Part shown: positions 37,725-46,046 of the stretch, one piece after another
Layout of the letters: every line of letters begins with the position of its first letter
Position numbering within the stretch: position 1 is the stretch's first letter
Source: Mycolicibacter terrae
GTDB taxonomy: Bacteria > Actinomycetota > Actinomycetes > Mycobacteriales > Mycobacteriaceae
NCBI RefSeq assembly: GCF_010727125.1
Contig: NZ_AP022564.1
Location: forward strand, 2,170,001 to 2,234,000
DNA length: 64,000 nucleotides
Reading direction: 5' to 3'
Notes under the pieces: generated by a model
The model's database searches: none
The model's input: only the letters and a program-made list of their open reading frames with translations
What the model was told of the DNA's origin: nothing
Program-made: the position numbers and the translations under genes

Positions 37725-38039
37725 TCAGCGTTTACGCACCAGCCCGACCAGCCACAGCAGCAGGATCGACCCCAGGGTCGCGGTGAACAGGGTGAACCAC
37801 CAGCCGCCGGATGCGGTGTCGAACGCGAAGCTCAACAGAAATCCGCCGAGCAAAGCACCGCATATCCCGGTGACGATGTTCACCAGGATCCCGGACGCAC
37901 CACCGTTGACGACTTTGCCGGCGATCCACCCGGCGATCGCACCGATGATGATGTACCCGATCCAGCCGACACTGGTCAGCGTGGTCGAACGTTCGGCGAG
38001 GAAAGCCGTCGCCGCCAACACATCCCATTGTGCAGTCAT
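37725..38039 (-). CDS. GlsB/YeaQ/YmgE-like membrane protein
   Basis: The 104-residue protein has three or four membrane helices: VGWIGYIIIGAIAGWIAGKVV, ASGILVNIVTGICGALLGGFLLS and LFTATLGSILLLWLVGLV. The Gly-rich pattern is typical of the transglycosylase-associated (GlsB/YeaQ/YmgE) family, a stress-linked family of unknown biochemical role. Length matches Rv1861 (about 100 residues). A TAATCT box lies 6 nt before ATG 38039. Confidence 0.82.
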   Translation of the reverse strand: MTAQWDVLAATAFLAERSTTLTSVGWIGYIIIGAIAGWIAGKVVNGGASGILVNIVTGICGALLGGFLLSFAFDTASGGWWFTLFTATLGSILLLWLVGLVRKR

Positions 38040-38045
38040 GGCGCC

Positions 38046-38051
38046 AGATTA
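38046..38051 (-). promoter_or_regulatory. -10 box (TAATCT) for the GlsB-like gene
   Basis: TAATCT on the minus strand lies 6 nt before ATG 38039, a leaderless arrangement. Confidence 0.4.
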
Positions 38052-38095
38052 GCTGGTCGGGCACCCCCGCGGCGGCGACTGCGACCAGTCGATGA

Positions 38096-39004
38096 TCACG
38101 GCGCCGGAGCAACCGGTGCGGGCTCCTGACCCGGCGCGGGCGCCGGTGCCGGCATTTGGCCGGGGGCCCCGGGGACCGGGCCCGGCACCGGCTCGGCCGG
38201 GGCGGCCGACAGCGGGCGGATCGATTCCGTCAGCGCACTGGCCGCGCCCCGGTCCACCGGGTTGTTGGCGGTACCCAGCCACACCACGAACCAGCGCTCG
38301 GCCTGGGCGGCGTTGGCACCGTCTGCCGGGGGAACGCCGATCACGCCGCTCCAGATCTGACCGACCGGTTTGGCGGGGTCGGTGAACTTGACCTCGTAGT
38401 AGGACGCGCTGCCGGTCAGGCCGCCTCCGGTCAGCGCGGTGCTCTCCTGGTTGGCCCGGGTCCCGGGATAGGGCATGAAGAACTCGCCCATGTCCGACCC
38501 GAGGCGGGTGGCCGCCTTGGCGTTGTCGGTCTCGGCGCTGGCGTAGAGCCGCTGGTCCAGCTTGCCCAGCACGATCCGGGTGTCGTTGGCCACCGGCGCC
38601 GGCTGTCCGGGCAGCATGGGCTCGCCGGTCTTCTTGCTCAGCAGCGAAGACCCGTATTCGAGGTGGCTGGTGTCGGACTGCACCCAGCCGGCCGGCAGGA
38701 CATAGCTGAAGCCACCGATCGGATCGTCGACCCGACCCATCTCGGGTGCGCCCGGCTCAGCGACCGGCGCGGGCGCGTTCGAGTCGCCCGGTGGCGGCGT
38801 GTTGGCGTCGGCCGGTGGGGGGGCGTCCGCCGGCGGAGTGTCGGCGGCCCCCGACGGCGCGGGAGTAGGCGGCGGCACCGGGTCGGCGTAGGCCGGCGAC
38901 GCCACGGCGAACGCCAGCGCACCGGCGATCGCGACGGCCCACGTCGTCGCGGCCGCCGCACGGATGCCCCTGGGGGCCGTTGAGGTCACGTCCACCTGCT
39001 TCAT
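38096..39004 (-). CDS. apa: Alanine- and proline-rich secreted antigen Apa (MPT32)
   Basis: The 302-residue secreted glycoprotein-type antigen has a signal peptide ending [12 protein letters not shown] near residue 39. A Pro/Ala/Thr-rich stretch follows (40-85). A folded domain then contains [29 protein letters not shown] and [11 protein letters not shown], and a Pro/Ala-rich tail ends [18 protein letters not shown]. tuberculosis Apa (325 residues) is O-mannosylated on Thr and binds C-type lectins and fibronectin. The same is possible here. It follows modA-modB-modC on the same strand, as in M. tuberculosis. ATG 39004 has TAGGTT 8 nt upstream. Confidence 0.93.
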   Translation of the reverse strand: MKQVDVTSTAPRGIRAAAATTWAVAIAGALAFAVASPAYADPVPPPTPAPSGAADTPPADAPPPADANTPPPGDSNAPAPVAEPGAPEMGRVDDPIGGFSYVLPAGWVQSDTSHLEYGSSLLSKKTGEPMLPGQPAPVANDTRIVLGKLDQRLYASAETDNAKAATRLGSDMGEFFMPYPGTRANQESTALTGGGLTGSASYYEVKFTDPAKPVGQIWSGVIGVPPADGANAAQAERWFVVWLGTANNPVDRGAASALTESIRPLSAAPAEPVPGPVPGAPGQMPAPAPAPGQEPAPVAPAP

Positions 39005-39012
39005 GGCAGAAA

Positions 39013-39018
39013 AACCTA
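39013..39018 (-). promoter_or_regulatory. -10 box (TAGGTT) for apa
   Basis: TAGGTT on the minus strand lies 8 nt before ATG 39004. It would allow separate, leaderless transcription of apa downstream of modC. Confidence 0.4.
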
Positions 39019-39041
39019 CCGCGTCCGGCCCGGTACGCAAG

Positions 39042-40154
39042 TTAATCCACGCCAGGGTGTGTCGCGCGCAGTGTCACTTCCTGCGCTTTGACACCGAACC
39101 ACACGACCTCCCCAGGTGCCAGCCGCAGCTCGGCAGCGGCGTCGGCGGTGATGTCGGCGGCCAGTCCGGGAGTCCCGTCCGGCTGGTCGACGCCCCGGAC
39201 CTGGATCGCGCTGCCACGGGACTGCAGATCGGCCACCGTCACCTCGATGAGATTGCGCGGACTGCCGAGCGGCGGCGGCTCCCGATACACCGCGACCGCC
39301 TGCGGGGTGCTGACCGCGACGGCCGGCCGGCCGGCGGCCAGGCCGTCCCCGGCGGTCCCGTGCCACCGATCCCCCCACTCGGTGCGCAGCATCCCGTCGC
39401 TGTCGATCACCCCGGCAACCAGATTGAATCCGGCGATCCGCGCCCCAAATCGACTGCGGGGCGCGGCAAGTACCTCAGCGGTACCGCCGATCTCGGCGAC
39501 CCGGCCCGACTCGAGCACCAGTACCCGATCGGCCAGCCCGAACACGTCGAGGAGGTCGTGGGTGACCAGCACCGTGGTGCGGCGCGCGGTGGTGATGACG
39601 TCACGCAGCACGGTGCGCACCGCGGCCGCGGCGGCCACGTCGAGCCCGGCCAGCGGCTCGTCGAGCAGGAGCACGTCGGGTTCAGCGGCCAGCGCACGGG
39701 CGATCGCGACCCGTTGCGCCTGTCCGCCGGAGAGCCGACGCGGCTTGCGGTCGGCCAGGTCCGCTGCGCCGACCGCCCGCAGCCAGGGGGCCGCCGCCGC
39801 GCGGTTGCGCCGTCGACGGCCGAAACGGCGGCGGCTGTGCGGGCCGAACGCCACGTTGGCGGCCACACTCAGGTGCGGAAACAGCAGCGGATCCTGCAGC
39901 AGCAGGCCCACCCGACGGTCCTGGGTGGCGACGTGCACGCCGGCCCCGGTGTCCGTCAGCACCCGATCGCCGAGTTGCACCATCCCCGCGTCGGGCCGCA
40001 GCAACCCGGCGATCACATGCAGCACAGTGGATTTCCCGGCACCGTTGGGTCCGAGGACCGCCAACACCTCACCCGCCGCAACGCTCACTTGCACATCCAG
40101 ACCGCGCTCGGCCACCACCGCGTGCAGCGTCAGCCCGTTCGCCACGGCGGTCAC
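39042..40154 (-). CDS. modC: Molybdate ABC transporter ATPase
   Basis: The 370-residue ABC ATPase has Walker [11 protein letters not shown] (near residue 35), the signature [18 protein letters not shown], Walker [14 protein letters not shown] and the H-loop [11 protein letters not shown]-terminal molybdate-binding (TOBE/MOP) domain covers about 240-370 ([21 protein letters not shown]). GTG 40154 is the start, overlapping the modB stop as GTGA. It energises molybdate import with ModB and ModA. Size matches Rv1859. Confidence 0.93.
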   Translation of the reverse strand: MTAVANGLTLHAVVAERGLDVQVSVAAGEVLAVLGPNGAGKSTVLHVIAGLLRPDAGMVQLGDRVLTDTGAGVHVATQDRRVGLLLQDPLLFPHLSVAANVAFGPHSRRRFGRRRRNRAAAAPWLRAVGAADLADRKPRRLSGGQAQRVAIARALAAEPDVLLLDEPLAGLDVAAAAAVRTVLRDVITTARRTTVLVTHDLLDVFGLADRVLVLESGRVAEIGGTAEVLAAPRSRFGARIAGFNLVAGVIDSDGMLRTEWGDRWHGTAGDGLAAGRPAVAVSTPQAVAVYREPPPLGSPRNLIEVTVADLQSRGSAIQVRGVDQPDGTPGLAADITADAAAELRLAPGEVVWFGVKAQEVTLRATHPGVD

Positions 40155-40939
40155 CAGACCCCGGCCAGCCGGCGAGCACCCAACCCCAGCACCACCACCG
40201 CGGCCACCGCCACCAACAGCAGCGACATCGCCGCCGCGGCGTCGGCGTCGGTCACCCGCTGCAGGTAGATGGCCAGCGGCAGCGTCCGGGTGACCCCCTC
40301 GCGGGAGCCGGCGAACGTCAGAGTCGCCCCGAACTCTCCCAGCGATCGCGCGAAGGCCAACACCGCCCCGGAGATCAGGCCCGGCATCAGCAGGGGCAGC
40401 GTCACCCGCCACCACACGGTGCTCGGCCGGGCCCCCAGGGTGGCTGCCACCACCTCGTAGTCGGCGCCGGCGGTCCGGGCCGCGCCCTCCAGCGCGATCA
40501 CCAGGAACGGCAACGACACGAAGGTCTGCGCCAGCACCACGGCGGTGGTGGTGAATGCGATGTGGATCCCGGCCGCGTCCAGGTAGCGTCCCAGCAGGCC
40601 GAGCCGCCCGAACGCGTACAGCAGCGCGATGCCGCCCACCACCGGCGGCAGCACCAGCGGCAACAGCGCCAGGGGCCGCAGCAGCCGCACCACCCGAGCC
40701 CGGCTGCGCGCCAGCACCAGCGCCATCGGCACACCCAGCACGACGCAGAGCGCGGTACTGGCCGCGGCGGTCTTGAGGCTGAGCAGCAGCGCGGTCATCG
40801 ACGACGGGCTGGTGATCAGCGTCCAGAAATGCGGCCAGTCGACCTTGGCCGCGATCGCCACGAGGGGTAGCACCACGAAGGCGGCACCGATCGCGGCGGG
40901 TACGTAGACCCAGCTCGGCAGGTCGTTGGGCCGGTGCAC
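40151..40939 (-). CDS. modB: Molybdate ABC transporter permease
   Basis: The 262-residue permease has about six membrane segments ([42 protein letters not shown]). The EAA loop-like block is [22 protein letters not shown]. It forms the channel of the ModABC importer. The start GTG 40939 lies 4 bp after the modA stop. Stop and modC start overlap by 4 bp. Confidence 0.92.
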   Translation of the reverse strand: MHRPNDLPSWVYVPAAIGAAFVVLPLVAIAAKVDWPHFWTLITSPSSMTALLLSLKTAAASTALCVVLGVPMALVLARSRARVVRLLRPLALLPLVLPPVVGGIALLYAFGRLGLLGRYLDAAGIHIAFTTTAVVLAQTFVSLPFLVIALEGAARTAGADYEVVAATLGARPSTVWWRVTLPLLMPGLISGAVLAFARSLGEFGATLTFAGSREGVTRTLPLAIYLQRVTDADAAAAMSLLLVAVAAVVVLGLGARRLAGVW

Positions 40940-40943
40940 CAGT

Positions 40944-41705
40944 TCAGGGCTTGCCGAAGCCGGCCGCGTGCAGAATCTTCTGCCCCGCCGAACCGGTCAC
41001 CAGATCGAGGAATTGTCGAGCCGGCCCGGGGTGCGCAGTGTCCTTGAGCACCCCTACCGGGTAGGTGTTGATCGCCCCCGCAGCCTCGGGGAACTCGACG
41101 GTGGCCACCTTGTCGCCGGCGTTGATCGCGTCGGTGCGGTAGACGACGCCGGCGTCGGCCTGGCCGGTGGTGACCTTGTTGAGCACGTCGGTGACGTCGG
41201 GTTCCTCGCTGACCGCGTTCACCCGGACCCCGGTGGCGTCCTCGACGTTGCGGGTCGCCGCTCCGCACGGGACCGGCGGCTGGCAGACCACCACGGCCAG
41301 GCCGGATCCGGCCAGATCGGCGAAGGACCGCACCCCGTGCGGGTTGCCGGGCGCGGTGACGATCACCAGCGTGTTGGTGGCGAACGGCACCGCCTCGCCG
41401 TCCAGCAGGCCGGCCCGGGCGACCTTGTCCATCTGGGCGGTGTTGGCCGAGGCGAACACGTCGGCGCCCGCGCCCTGGGTCAGCTGGGTGGCCAGATCCG
41501 AGGAGCCGGCGAAGTTGAACTCCACGCCCACGCCGGGATGATCGGTCGTGAAGCGCTCGGCGATCTCGGTGAACGCCGGCCGCAGTGAGGCCGCCGCGAA
41601 CACCGTGATCGACTCCGTGGCGGATCCTGAGCTACAGCCGGTCAGGCCCGTCAGTCCCGCCGCCATGACCACTACCGCGCCGGAGGCCACCCGGGTTCGC
41701 CACAT
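40944..41705 (-). CDS. modA: Molybdate-binding lipoprotein
   Basis: The 253-residue protein has a lipobox LTGLTGCSS (Cys24), so it is a lipid-anchored substrate-binding protein. Blocks [43 protein letters not shown] and [14 protein letters not shown] are typical of ModA and carry the oxyanion-binding Ser residues. It captures molybdate (or tungstate) for ModBC, needed for molybdopterin enzymes. TAGGCT at 41713-41718 lies 7 nt before ATG 41705, so the mod operon may start leaderless here. Confidence 0.93.
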   Translation of the reverse strand: MWRTRVASGAVVVMAAGLTGLTGCSSGSATESITVFAAASLRPAFTEIAERFTTDHPGVGVEFNFAGSSDLATQLTQGAGADVFASANTAQMDKVARAGLLDGEAVPFATNTLVIVTAPGNPHGVRSFADLAGSGLAVVVCQPPVPCGAATRNVEDATGVRVNAVSEEPDVTDVLNKVTTGQADAGVVYRTDAINAGDKVATVEFPEAAGAINTYPVGVLKDTAHPGPARQFLDLVTGSAGQKILHAAGFGKP

Positions 41706-41712
41706 GGCTGGC

Positions 41713-41718
41713 AGCCTA
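41713..41718 (-). promoter_or_regulatory. -10 box (TAGGCT) for the modABC operon
   Basis: TAGGCT on the minus strand lies 7 nt before ATG 41705, with no Shine-Dalgarno. Confidence 0.45.
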
Positions 41719-41825
41719 GCGGCGCCGGCGTCCGGTGTCCGGGTGAGCGGCGCTTATTCCGGACCGTGGCCGGATCGTGTCTGCGTCGAGTTCCGCCCCT
41801 CGCCCGAAAACCGGCTACCGTCCAG

Positions 41826-41831
41826 TAACAT
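41826..41831 (+). promoter_or_regulatory. -10 box (TAACAT) for the SDR gene
   Basis: TAACAT lies 27 bp before ATG 41859, leaving room for the GAGGAGGT ribosome-binding site in a leader of about 20 nt. Confidence 0.4.
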
Positions 41832-41858
41832 AGCTGCGAACACGAGGAGGTCCTACCG

Positions 41859-42530
41859 ATGGATGTGCTGGTCACCGGTGGTGACACCGAGCTGGGTCGC
41901 GTGATTGCCGAAGGTTACAGCGAAGCCGGCCACAAGGTGACGCTCGCCGGCCTGCGAGGTCCCGAACTCGAGGTCGCCGCCAAGGAACTCGATGCCAACG
42001 CGGTGGTCTGCGACAACACCGATCCGGCCAGCCTGCTGCAGGCCCGCAGCCTGTTCCCCCACCACCTGGACACCATCGTCAACGTCCCCGCTCCACGCTG
42101 GCAGGGCGGTGACCCGCGCGCCTACTCGCTGGCCGATCAGGCCGCCGCCTGGCGCAACGCGCTGGACGCCACGGTGCTCTCGGCGGTTCTGACGGTCGCG
42201 ACCCTCGGCGATCACCTGCGCTCCGGCGGCTCGATCGTCTCGGTGATGCCGGACAATCCGCCCGAAGGCGGCGCCGACGCGGCGGTCAAAGCCGCTCTGG
42301 CGAATTGGACCGCCGGACAGGCCACCGCATTCGGCACCCGCGGAATCACCGTCAACGTCGTCGCCGCCGGCGCCGGCACCCGCCCGGGCTACGACGGGCT
42401 CACCAGTGCCCCGCCCTCCGCGGCCGCCGAGATCGCCCGCCTGGCGGTGTTCTTGACCACCCCGGCCGCCCGCCACATCACCGGCCAAACGCTGCACGTC
42501 AGCCACGGCGCGCTGGCCCATTTCGGCTGA
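41859..42530 (+). CDS. Short-chain dehydrogenase/reductase-like protein
   Basis: This 223-residue SDR fold has the coenzyme motif VTGGDTELGRVIAEGYSEAG at residues 5-24. The catalytic Tyr-x-x-x-Lys is not visible at its usual place (the segment reads GADAAVKAALANWTAGQATAFG), so catalytic capacity is doubtful. Size matches Rv1856c. GAGGAGGT precedes ATG 41859 by 7 bases. It lies upstream of ndh on the same strand, with 108 bp between. Confidence 0.85.
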   Translation: MDVLVTGGDTELGRVIAEGYSEAGHKVTLAGLRGPELEVAAKELDANAVVCDNTDPASLLQARSLFPHHLDTIVNVPAPRWQGGDPRAYSLADQAAAWRNALDATVLSAVLTVATLGDHLRSGGSIVSVMPDNPPEGGADAAVKAALANWTAGQATAFGTRGITVNVVAAGAGTRPGYDGLTSAPPSAAAEIARLAVFLTTPAARHITGQTLHVSHGALAHFG

Positions 42531-42591
42531 TCATCGGCCCGAGTGGTTAATCCCACAACCAACGAATGCGGTCAGCGCGAAGCCGGTCGAC

Positions 42592-42597
42592 TAGCGT
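42592..42597 (+). promoter_or_regulatory. Candidate -10 box (TAGCGT) for ndh
   Basis: TAGCGT lies 41 bp before ATG 42639. GAGGAG at 42620 may serve as ribosome-binding site though its spacing is long. Confidence 0.3.
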
Positions 42598-42638
42598 ATT
42601 TGTGAACGCAGTCGCCGTCGAGGAGCAACCGGATTCCC

Positions 42639-44024
42639 ATGAGTGCCCAGCCTGAAGTCACTGCGCCGCAGAGCCGACGCCACCAGGTCGTCATCATCGG
42701 CTCCGGATTCGGCGGGTTGACCGCGGCCAAGAAACTCAAGCGGGCCGACGTCGACATCAAGTTGATCGCCCGCACCACCCACCACCTGTTCCAGCCGCTG
42801 CTGTACCAGGTGGCAACCGGGATCCTCTCCGAAGGGGAGATCGCGCCCTCGACCCGCGTGGTGCTGCGCAAGCAGCGCAACGCCCAGGTGTTGCTCGGCG
42901 ACGTCACCCACATCGACCTGGCCGGCAAGTTCGTCACCTCCGAGGTGCTGGGCCACACCTACGACACCCCGTTCGACAGCCTGATCATCGCGGCCGGCGC
43001 CGGGCAGTCCTACTTCGGCAACGACCAGTTCGCCGAGTTCGCGCCGGGCATGAAGACCATCGACGACGCCCTGGAGTTGCGGGGCCGAATCTTGAGCGCC
43101 TTCGAGCAGGCCGAACGGTCCAGAGACGCCGCCCGGCGGGAGAAGCTGCTGACCTTCACCGTGGTCGGCGCGGGCCCCACCGGAGTCGAAATGGCCGGGC
43201 AGATCGCCGAATTGGCCAACTACACGCTCAAGGGCGCGTTCCGCAACATCGACTCGACCAAAGCGCGGGTGATCCTGCTCGACGCCGCTCCGGCCGTGCT
43301 GCCGCCGATGGGCGAGAAGCTGGGCCGAAAGGCCGCCGAACGGCTGCAGAAGATGGGTGTGGAGATCCAGCTCGGCGCCATGGTCACCGATGTCGACCGC
43401 AACGGACTGACCGTCAAGGACTCCGACGGCACCATCCGGCGGATCGAATCCCAGTGCAAGGTGTGGTCCGCCGGTGTGTCGGCCAGCCCGCTGGGCCACG
43501 ACCTCGCCGAGCAGTCCGGGGTCGAGCTGGACCGCGCCGGGCGGGTCAAGGTGCTGCCCGACCTGTCGGTGCCGGGCCACCCGAACGTCTTCGTCGTCGG
43601 CGACATGGCCGCCGTCGACAACGTCCCCGGCATGGCACAGGGCGCCATCCAGGGCGCCAAGCACGCCGCCAACACCATCAAGGCCGAGCTCGGCGGCGCC
43701 GACCCGGCCGACCGGGAACCCTTCCAGTACCTGGACAAGGGCTCGATGGCCACCGTCTCGAGGTTCTCGGCGGTCACCAAGATCGGGCCGCTGGAGTTCA
43801 GCGGTTTCCTGGCCTGGCTGGCCTGGCTGGGGCTGCACCTGATCTACCTGGTCGGGTTCAAGAACAAGATCAGCACGCTGTTGTCGTGGAACGTGACGTT
43901 CCTGAGCACCCGCCGGGGCCAGCTCACCATCACCGAGCAGCAGGCGTTCGCCCGAACCCGCCTGGAACAGCTCGAAGTACTGGCGGCAGAGGCGCAGCGC
44001 GGCGCTGAACGCGCGGTCAGTTAG
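42639..44024 (+). CDS. ndh: Type II NADH dehydrogenase
   Basis: The 461-residue single-subunit NADH:menaquinone reductase has an FAD motif VVIIGSGFGGLTAAKKLKRA (near residue 14), NADH motif FTVVGAGPTGVEMAGQIAEL (near 170), and FVVGDMAAVDNVPGMAQGAIQ (near 320). The C-terminal amphipathic membrane anchor is near 390-420 (FLAWLAWLGLHLIYLVGFKN). It is the main NADH oxidase of mycobacteria and the target of phenothiazines, and mutations relate to isoniazid resistance. Length matches Rv1854c. The urease genes found downstream of it in M. tuberculosis are absent here. Confidence 0.96.
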   Translation: MSAQPEVTAPQSRRHQVVIIGSGFGGLTAAKKLKRADVDIKLIARTTHHLFQPLLYQVATGILSEGEIAPSTRVVLRKQRNAQVLLGDVTHIDLAGKFVTSEVLGHTYDTPFDSLIIAAGAGQSYFGNDQFAEFAPGMKTIDDALELRGRILSAFEQAERSRDAARREKLLTFTVVGAGPTGVEMAGQIAELANYTLKGAFRNIDSTKARVILLDAAPAVLPPMGEKLGRKAAERLQKMGVEIQLGAMVTDVDRNGLTVKDSDGTIRRIESQCKVWSAGVSASPLGHDLAEQSGVELDRAGRVKVLPDLSVPGHPNVFVVGDMAAVDNVPGMAQGAIQGAKHAANTIKAELGGADPADREPFQYLDKGSMATVSRFSAVTKIGPLEFSGFLAWLAWLGLHLIYLVGFKNKISTLLSWNVTFLSTRRGQLTITEQQAFARTRLEQLEVLAAEAQRGAERAVS

Positions 44025-44041
44025 CCGCGGCGGTCGCAATC

Positions 44042-44064
44042 GCGGCGGAGCCGAGCGAAGCGGG
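44042..44064. repeat. Dispersed 23-bp gene-end element, copy 2
   Basis: It matches 14170-14192 at 21 of 23 positions. It sits in the 63 bp between the convergent stops of ndh and the thioesterase gene. Confidence 0.45.
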
Positions 44065-44087
44065 CCGGCGCCATCGGCTCCGTCGAC

Positions 44088-44501
44088 TCAGGCGGGCAGG
44101 TTCTGCAACCGGACCTGGCCCCGGGCGACGACCCGCTGCCCGGAATCGGTGATGTTCACCAGCCACAGTTGTTGGCGACGGCCGCGATGGATCGGGGTGG
44201 CCGCGGCGAACACCGTTCCCGAGGAGACCGCCCGCAGGAAGTCGGTGTTGTTGTTGACCCCGACCACGGTTCCGCCGGCTTGGCCGCCGTCGGAGTTGAG
44301 CCAGGCGTGCGCTGAGACGCTTGCCACACTCTCGACGATGGAGCAGTACACCCCGCCGTGCACGATGCCCGCGGGCTGGCACAGCTTGGGCTGCAACTCC
44401 AGCTCGGCGGTGGCGCCATCGGGGCCGACAGCGGTGAAGACCAGGCCGATTTCGCCGTCGAAGGGCGCGAAGTGGGAGGGCGGGGAGCCGCTGGCAGACA
44501 T
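44088..44501 (-). CDS. PaaI-type hotdog thioesterase
   Basis: The 137-residue hotdog-fold protein has the acyl-CoA thioesterase signature PAGIVHGGVYCSIVESVASV (residues 43-62) with the His-Gly-Gly element, and GVNNNTDFLRAVSSGTVFAAA for the second half of the fold. It probably hydrolyses a small or aromatic acyl-CoA thioester as a tetramer. Size and context (blaI on the far side) match Rv1847. It is divergent from blaI. Confidence 0.87.
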   Translation of the reverse strand: MSASGSPPSHFAPFDGEIGLVFTAVGPDGATAELELQPKLCQPAGIVHGGVYCSIVESVASVSAHAWLNSDGGQAGGTVVGVNNNTDFLRAVSSGTVFAAATPIHRGRRQQLWLVNITDSGQRVVARGQVRLQNLPA

Positions 44502-44625
44502 GTCATGGTTTTACACGACGGCTTCGGGCCCGCCCGCGCAGCCCAGCAGACGCACAGCCGCTCATACGACAGCCGGTAGTAATTAAGGGTAGGCTTGCTC
44601 CGTTGCCCAGGGAGTTGATTACCAG
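44502..44625. promoter_or_regulatory. blaI promoter region with candidate BlaI operator
   Basis: An imperfect inverted repeat, TACGAC-AGCCG-GTAGTA (44565-44581), precedes a TAGGCT box (44592-44597) and the blaI start. BlaI proteins repress their own operons through such dyads. The match is weak and needs comparison with other mycobacterial blaI promoters. Confidence 0.35.
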
Positions 44626-45042
44626 ATGGCGAAACAGACCCACCTAGGGGATTTGGAACGAGCGGTGATGGACCACCTGTGGTCCGCGCCGGAGGCTCAG
44701 ACCGTGCGTCAGGTCCACGAAGCGCTGTCCGCGCAGCGAGACCTGGCCTACACCACCGTGATGACCGTCCTACAACGGCTGGCCAAGAAGAACCTGGTCT
44801 CCCAGATCCGCGATGACCGCGCGCACCGCTACACACCGGTCCGGGGCCGTGATGAGCTGGTCGCCGGGCTGATGGTCGAAGCGCTCGATCAGGCCGCCGA
44901 CTTCGGCGACCGCCGGGCCGCGCTGGTGCACTTCGTCGAACGCGTCGGCGTGGACGAGGCCGCGGCTCTGCGCCGTGCGCTCGACGAGTTGGAAGCCAAG
45001 CACCACGTCGGCCTGCCCGCTGGCGGCCGGCCCACGTCCTGA
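44626..45042 (+). CDS. blaI: BlaI/MecI-family transcriptional repressor
   Basis: The 138-residue repressor has an N-terminal winged helix: LGDLERAVMDHLWSAPEAQT then VRQVHEALSAQRDLAYTTVM and LQRLAKKNLVSQ, where the recognition helix includes AYTTVMTVLQRL. The C-terminal part is a dimerisation region. BlaI represses beta-lactam and other genes until cleaved by the partner protease BlaR. In M. tuberculosis Rv1846c also controls ATP synthase. The blaR gene follows after 14 bp. GGGAG precedes ATG 44626. Confidence 0.93.
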   Translation: MAKQTHLGDLERAVMDHLWSAPEAQTVRQVHEALSAQRDLAYTTVMTVLQRLAKKNLVSQIRDDRAHRYTPVRGRDELVAGLMVEALDQAADFGDRRAALVHFVERVGVDEAAALRRALDELEAKHHVGLPAGGRPTS

Positions 45043-45056
45043 GGGAGACTGGCAGC

Positions 45057-45995
45057 GTGTCCGCGCTGGCCTTCACCATCCTCGCGCTATTGCTCGTGGG
45101 GCCGGTGCCCGCCCTCCTGGCACGCGCCGATTGGCCGTTGCGCGCCCCGCGGGCCGCGGTGGTGCTCTGGCAGGCCATCGCGATAGCCGCGGTGCTGTCG
45201 GCCTTCAGCGCCGGTGTCGCCACCGCGAGTCGTCTGCTGATGCCCGGGCCGGACGGCCGGCCCACGGCGACGATCCTCGGCTCCATCAACCGACTGGGCT
45301 GGCCGTTGTGGATCTTCTACACGGTGGTTTCCGCGTTGACGCTGCTGGTCGGCCTGCGCCTCACGGTGACGGTGCTTCAGGTCGCGATCGGCACCCGGCA
45401 GCGCCGGGCACGCCACCGCATGCTGGTCGACCTCCTCGGCGTCTCCGACACCGCTCCGGCAGCACGCACCAGCGGGCTGCGGATTCTGCAGGTGATGCAG
45501 CCGCTGGCCTACTGCCTGCCCGGGGTGCGCAGCCGGGTGGTGCTCAGCTCGGGGACGCTGCACGCGCTCAGCGACACCGAATTGGCCGCCCTGCTCTGCC
45601 ATGAGCGAGCCCACCTGCGCGCCCGCCACGACCTGGTGCTGGAGGCGTTCACCGCGGTGCACACCGCGTTTCCGCGGTTCGTGCGCAGCGCCAGCGCCTT
45701 GGACGCAGTGCGTTTGCTGGTGGAACTGCTGGCCGACGACGCCGCCGTTCGGGTGGCCGGCGCCCCTCCCCTGGCCCGCGCCCTGGTGACCTGCGCCTCG
45801 GCTACCACCCCCGCCGGCGCGCTGGCTGCCGGCGGCCCGAACACGGTGCTGCGGGTGCAGCGACTGTCGGGTCGGGGCAACAGTCGCACGCTGGCTGCTG
45901 CCGCCTACTCCGCCGCAGCCGGGGTGCTCGCGGTGCCGACGATCGCACTCGCGGTACCGTGGCTGACCGAACTGCACCGACTTATCGCGGGATAA
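45057..45995 (+). CDS. blaR: BlaR-type M56 membrane metalloprotease
   Basis: The 312-residue integral membrane protein has about four membrane segments. The zinc protease motif HERAH (in LLCHERAHLRARHDLVLEAF, near residue 181) fits the M56 family. The downstream Glu of zinc-binding is in LVELLADDAAV. No penicillin-binding sensor domain is present, as in Rv1845c. It should cleave BlaI when an envelope signal is sensed. The start is GTG 45057. Together with blaI it forms a two-gene regulatory operon followed by gnd1. Confidence 0.9.
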   Translation: MSALAFTILALLLVGPVPALLARADWPLRAPRAAVVLWQAIAIAAVLSAFSAGVATASRLLMPGPDGRPTATILGSINRLGWPLWIFYTVVSALTLLVGLRLTVTVLQVAIGTRQRRARHRMLVDLLGVSDTAPAARTSGLRILQVMQPLAYCLPGVRSRVVLSSGTLHALSDTELAALLCHERAHLRARHDLVLEAFTAVHTAFPRFVRSASALDAVRLLVELLADDAAVRVAGAPPLARALVTCASATTPAGALAAGGPNTVLRVQRLSGRGNSRTLAAAAYSAAAGVLAVPTIALAVPWLTELHRLIAG

Positions 45996-46046
45996 CCACG
46001 CCGCCGGCATGCGGCGCTTGATCACCTACCACCGAAAGGCGAATGT

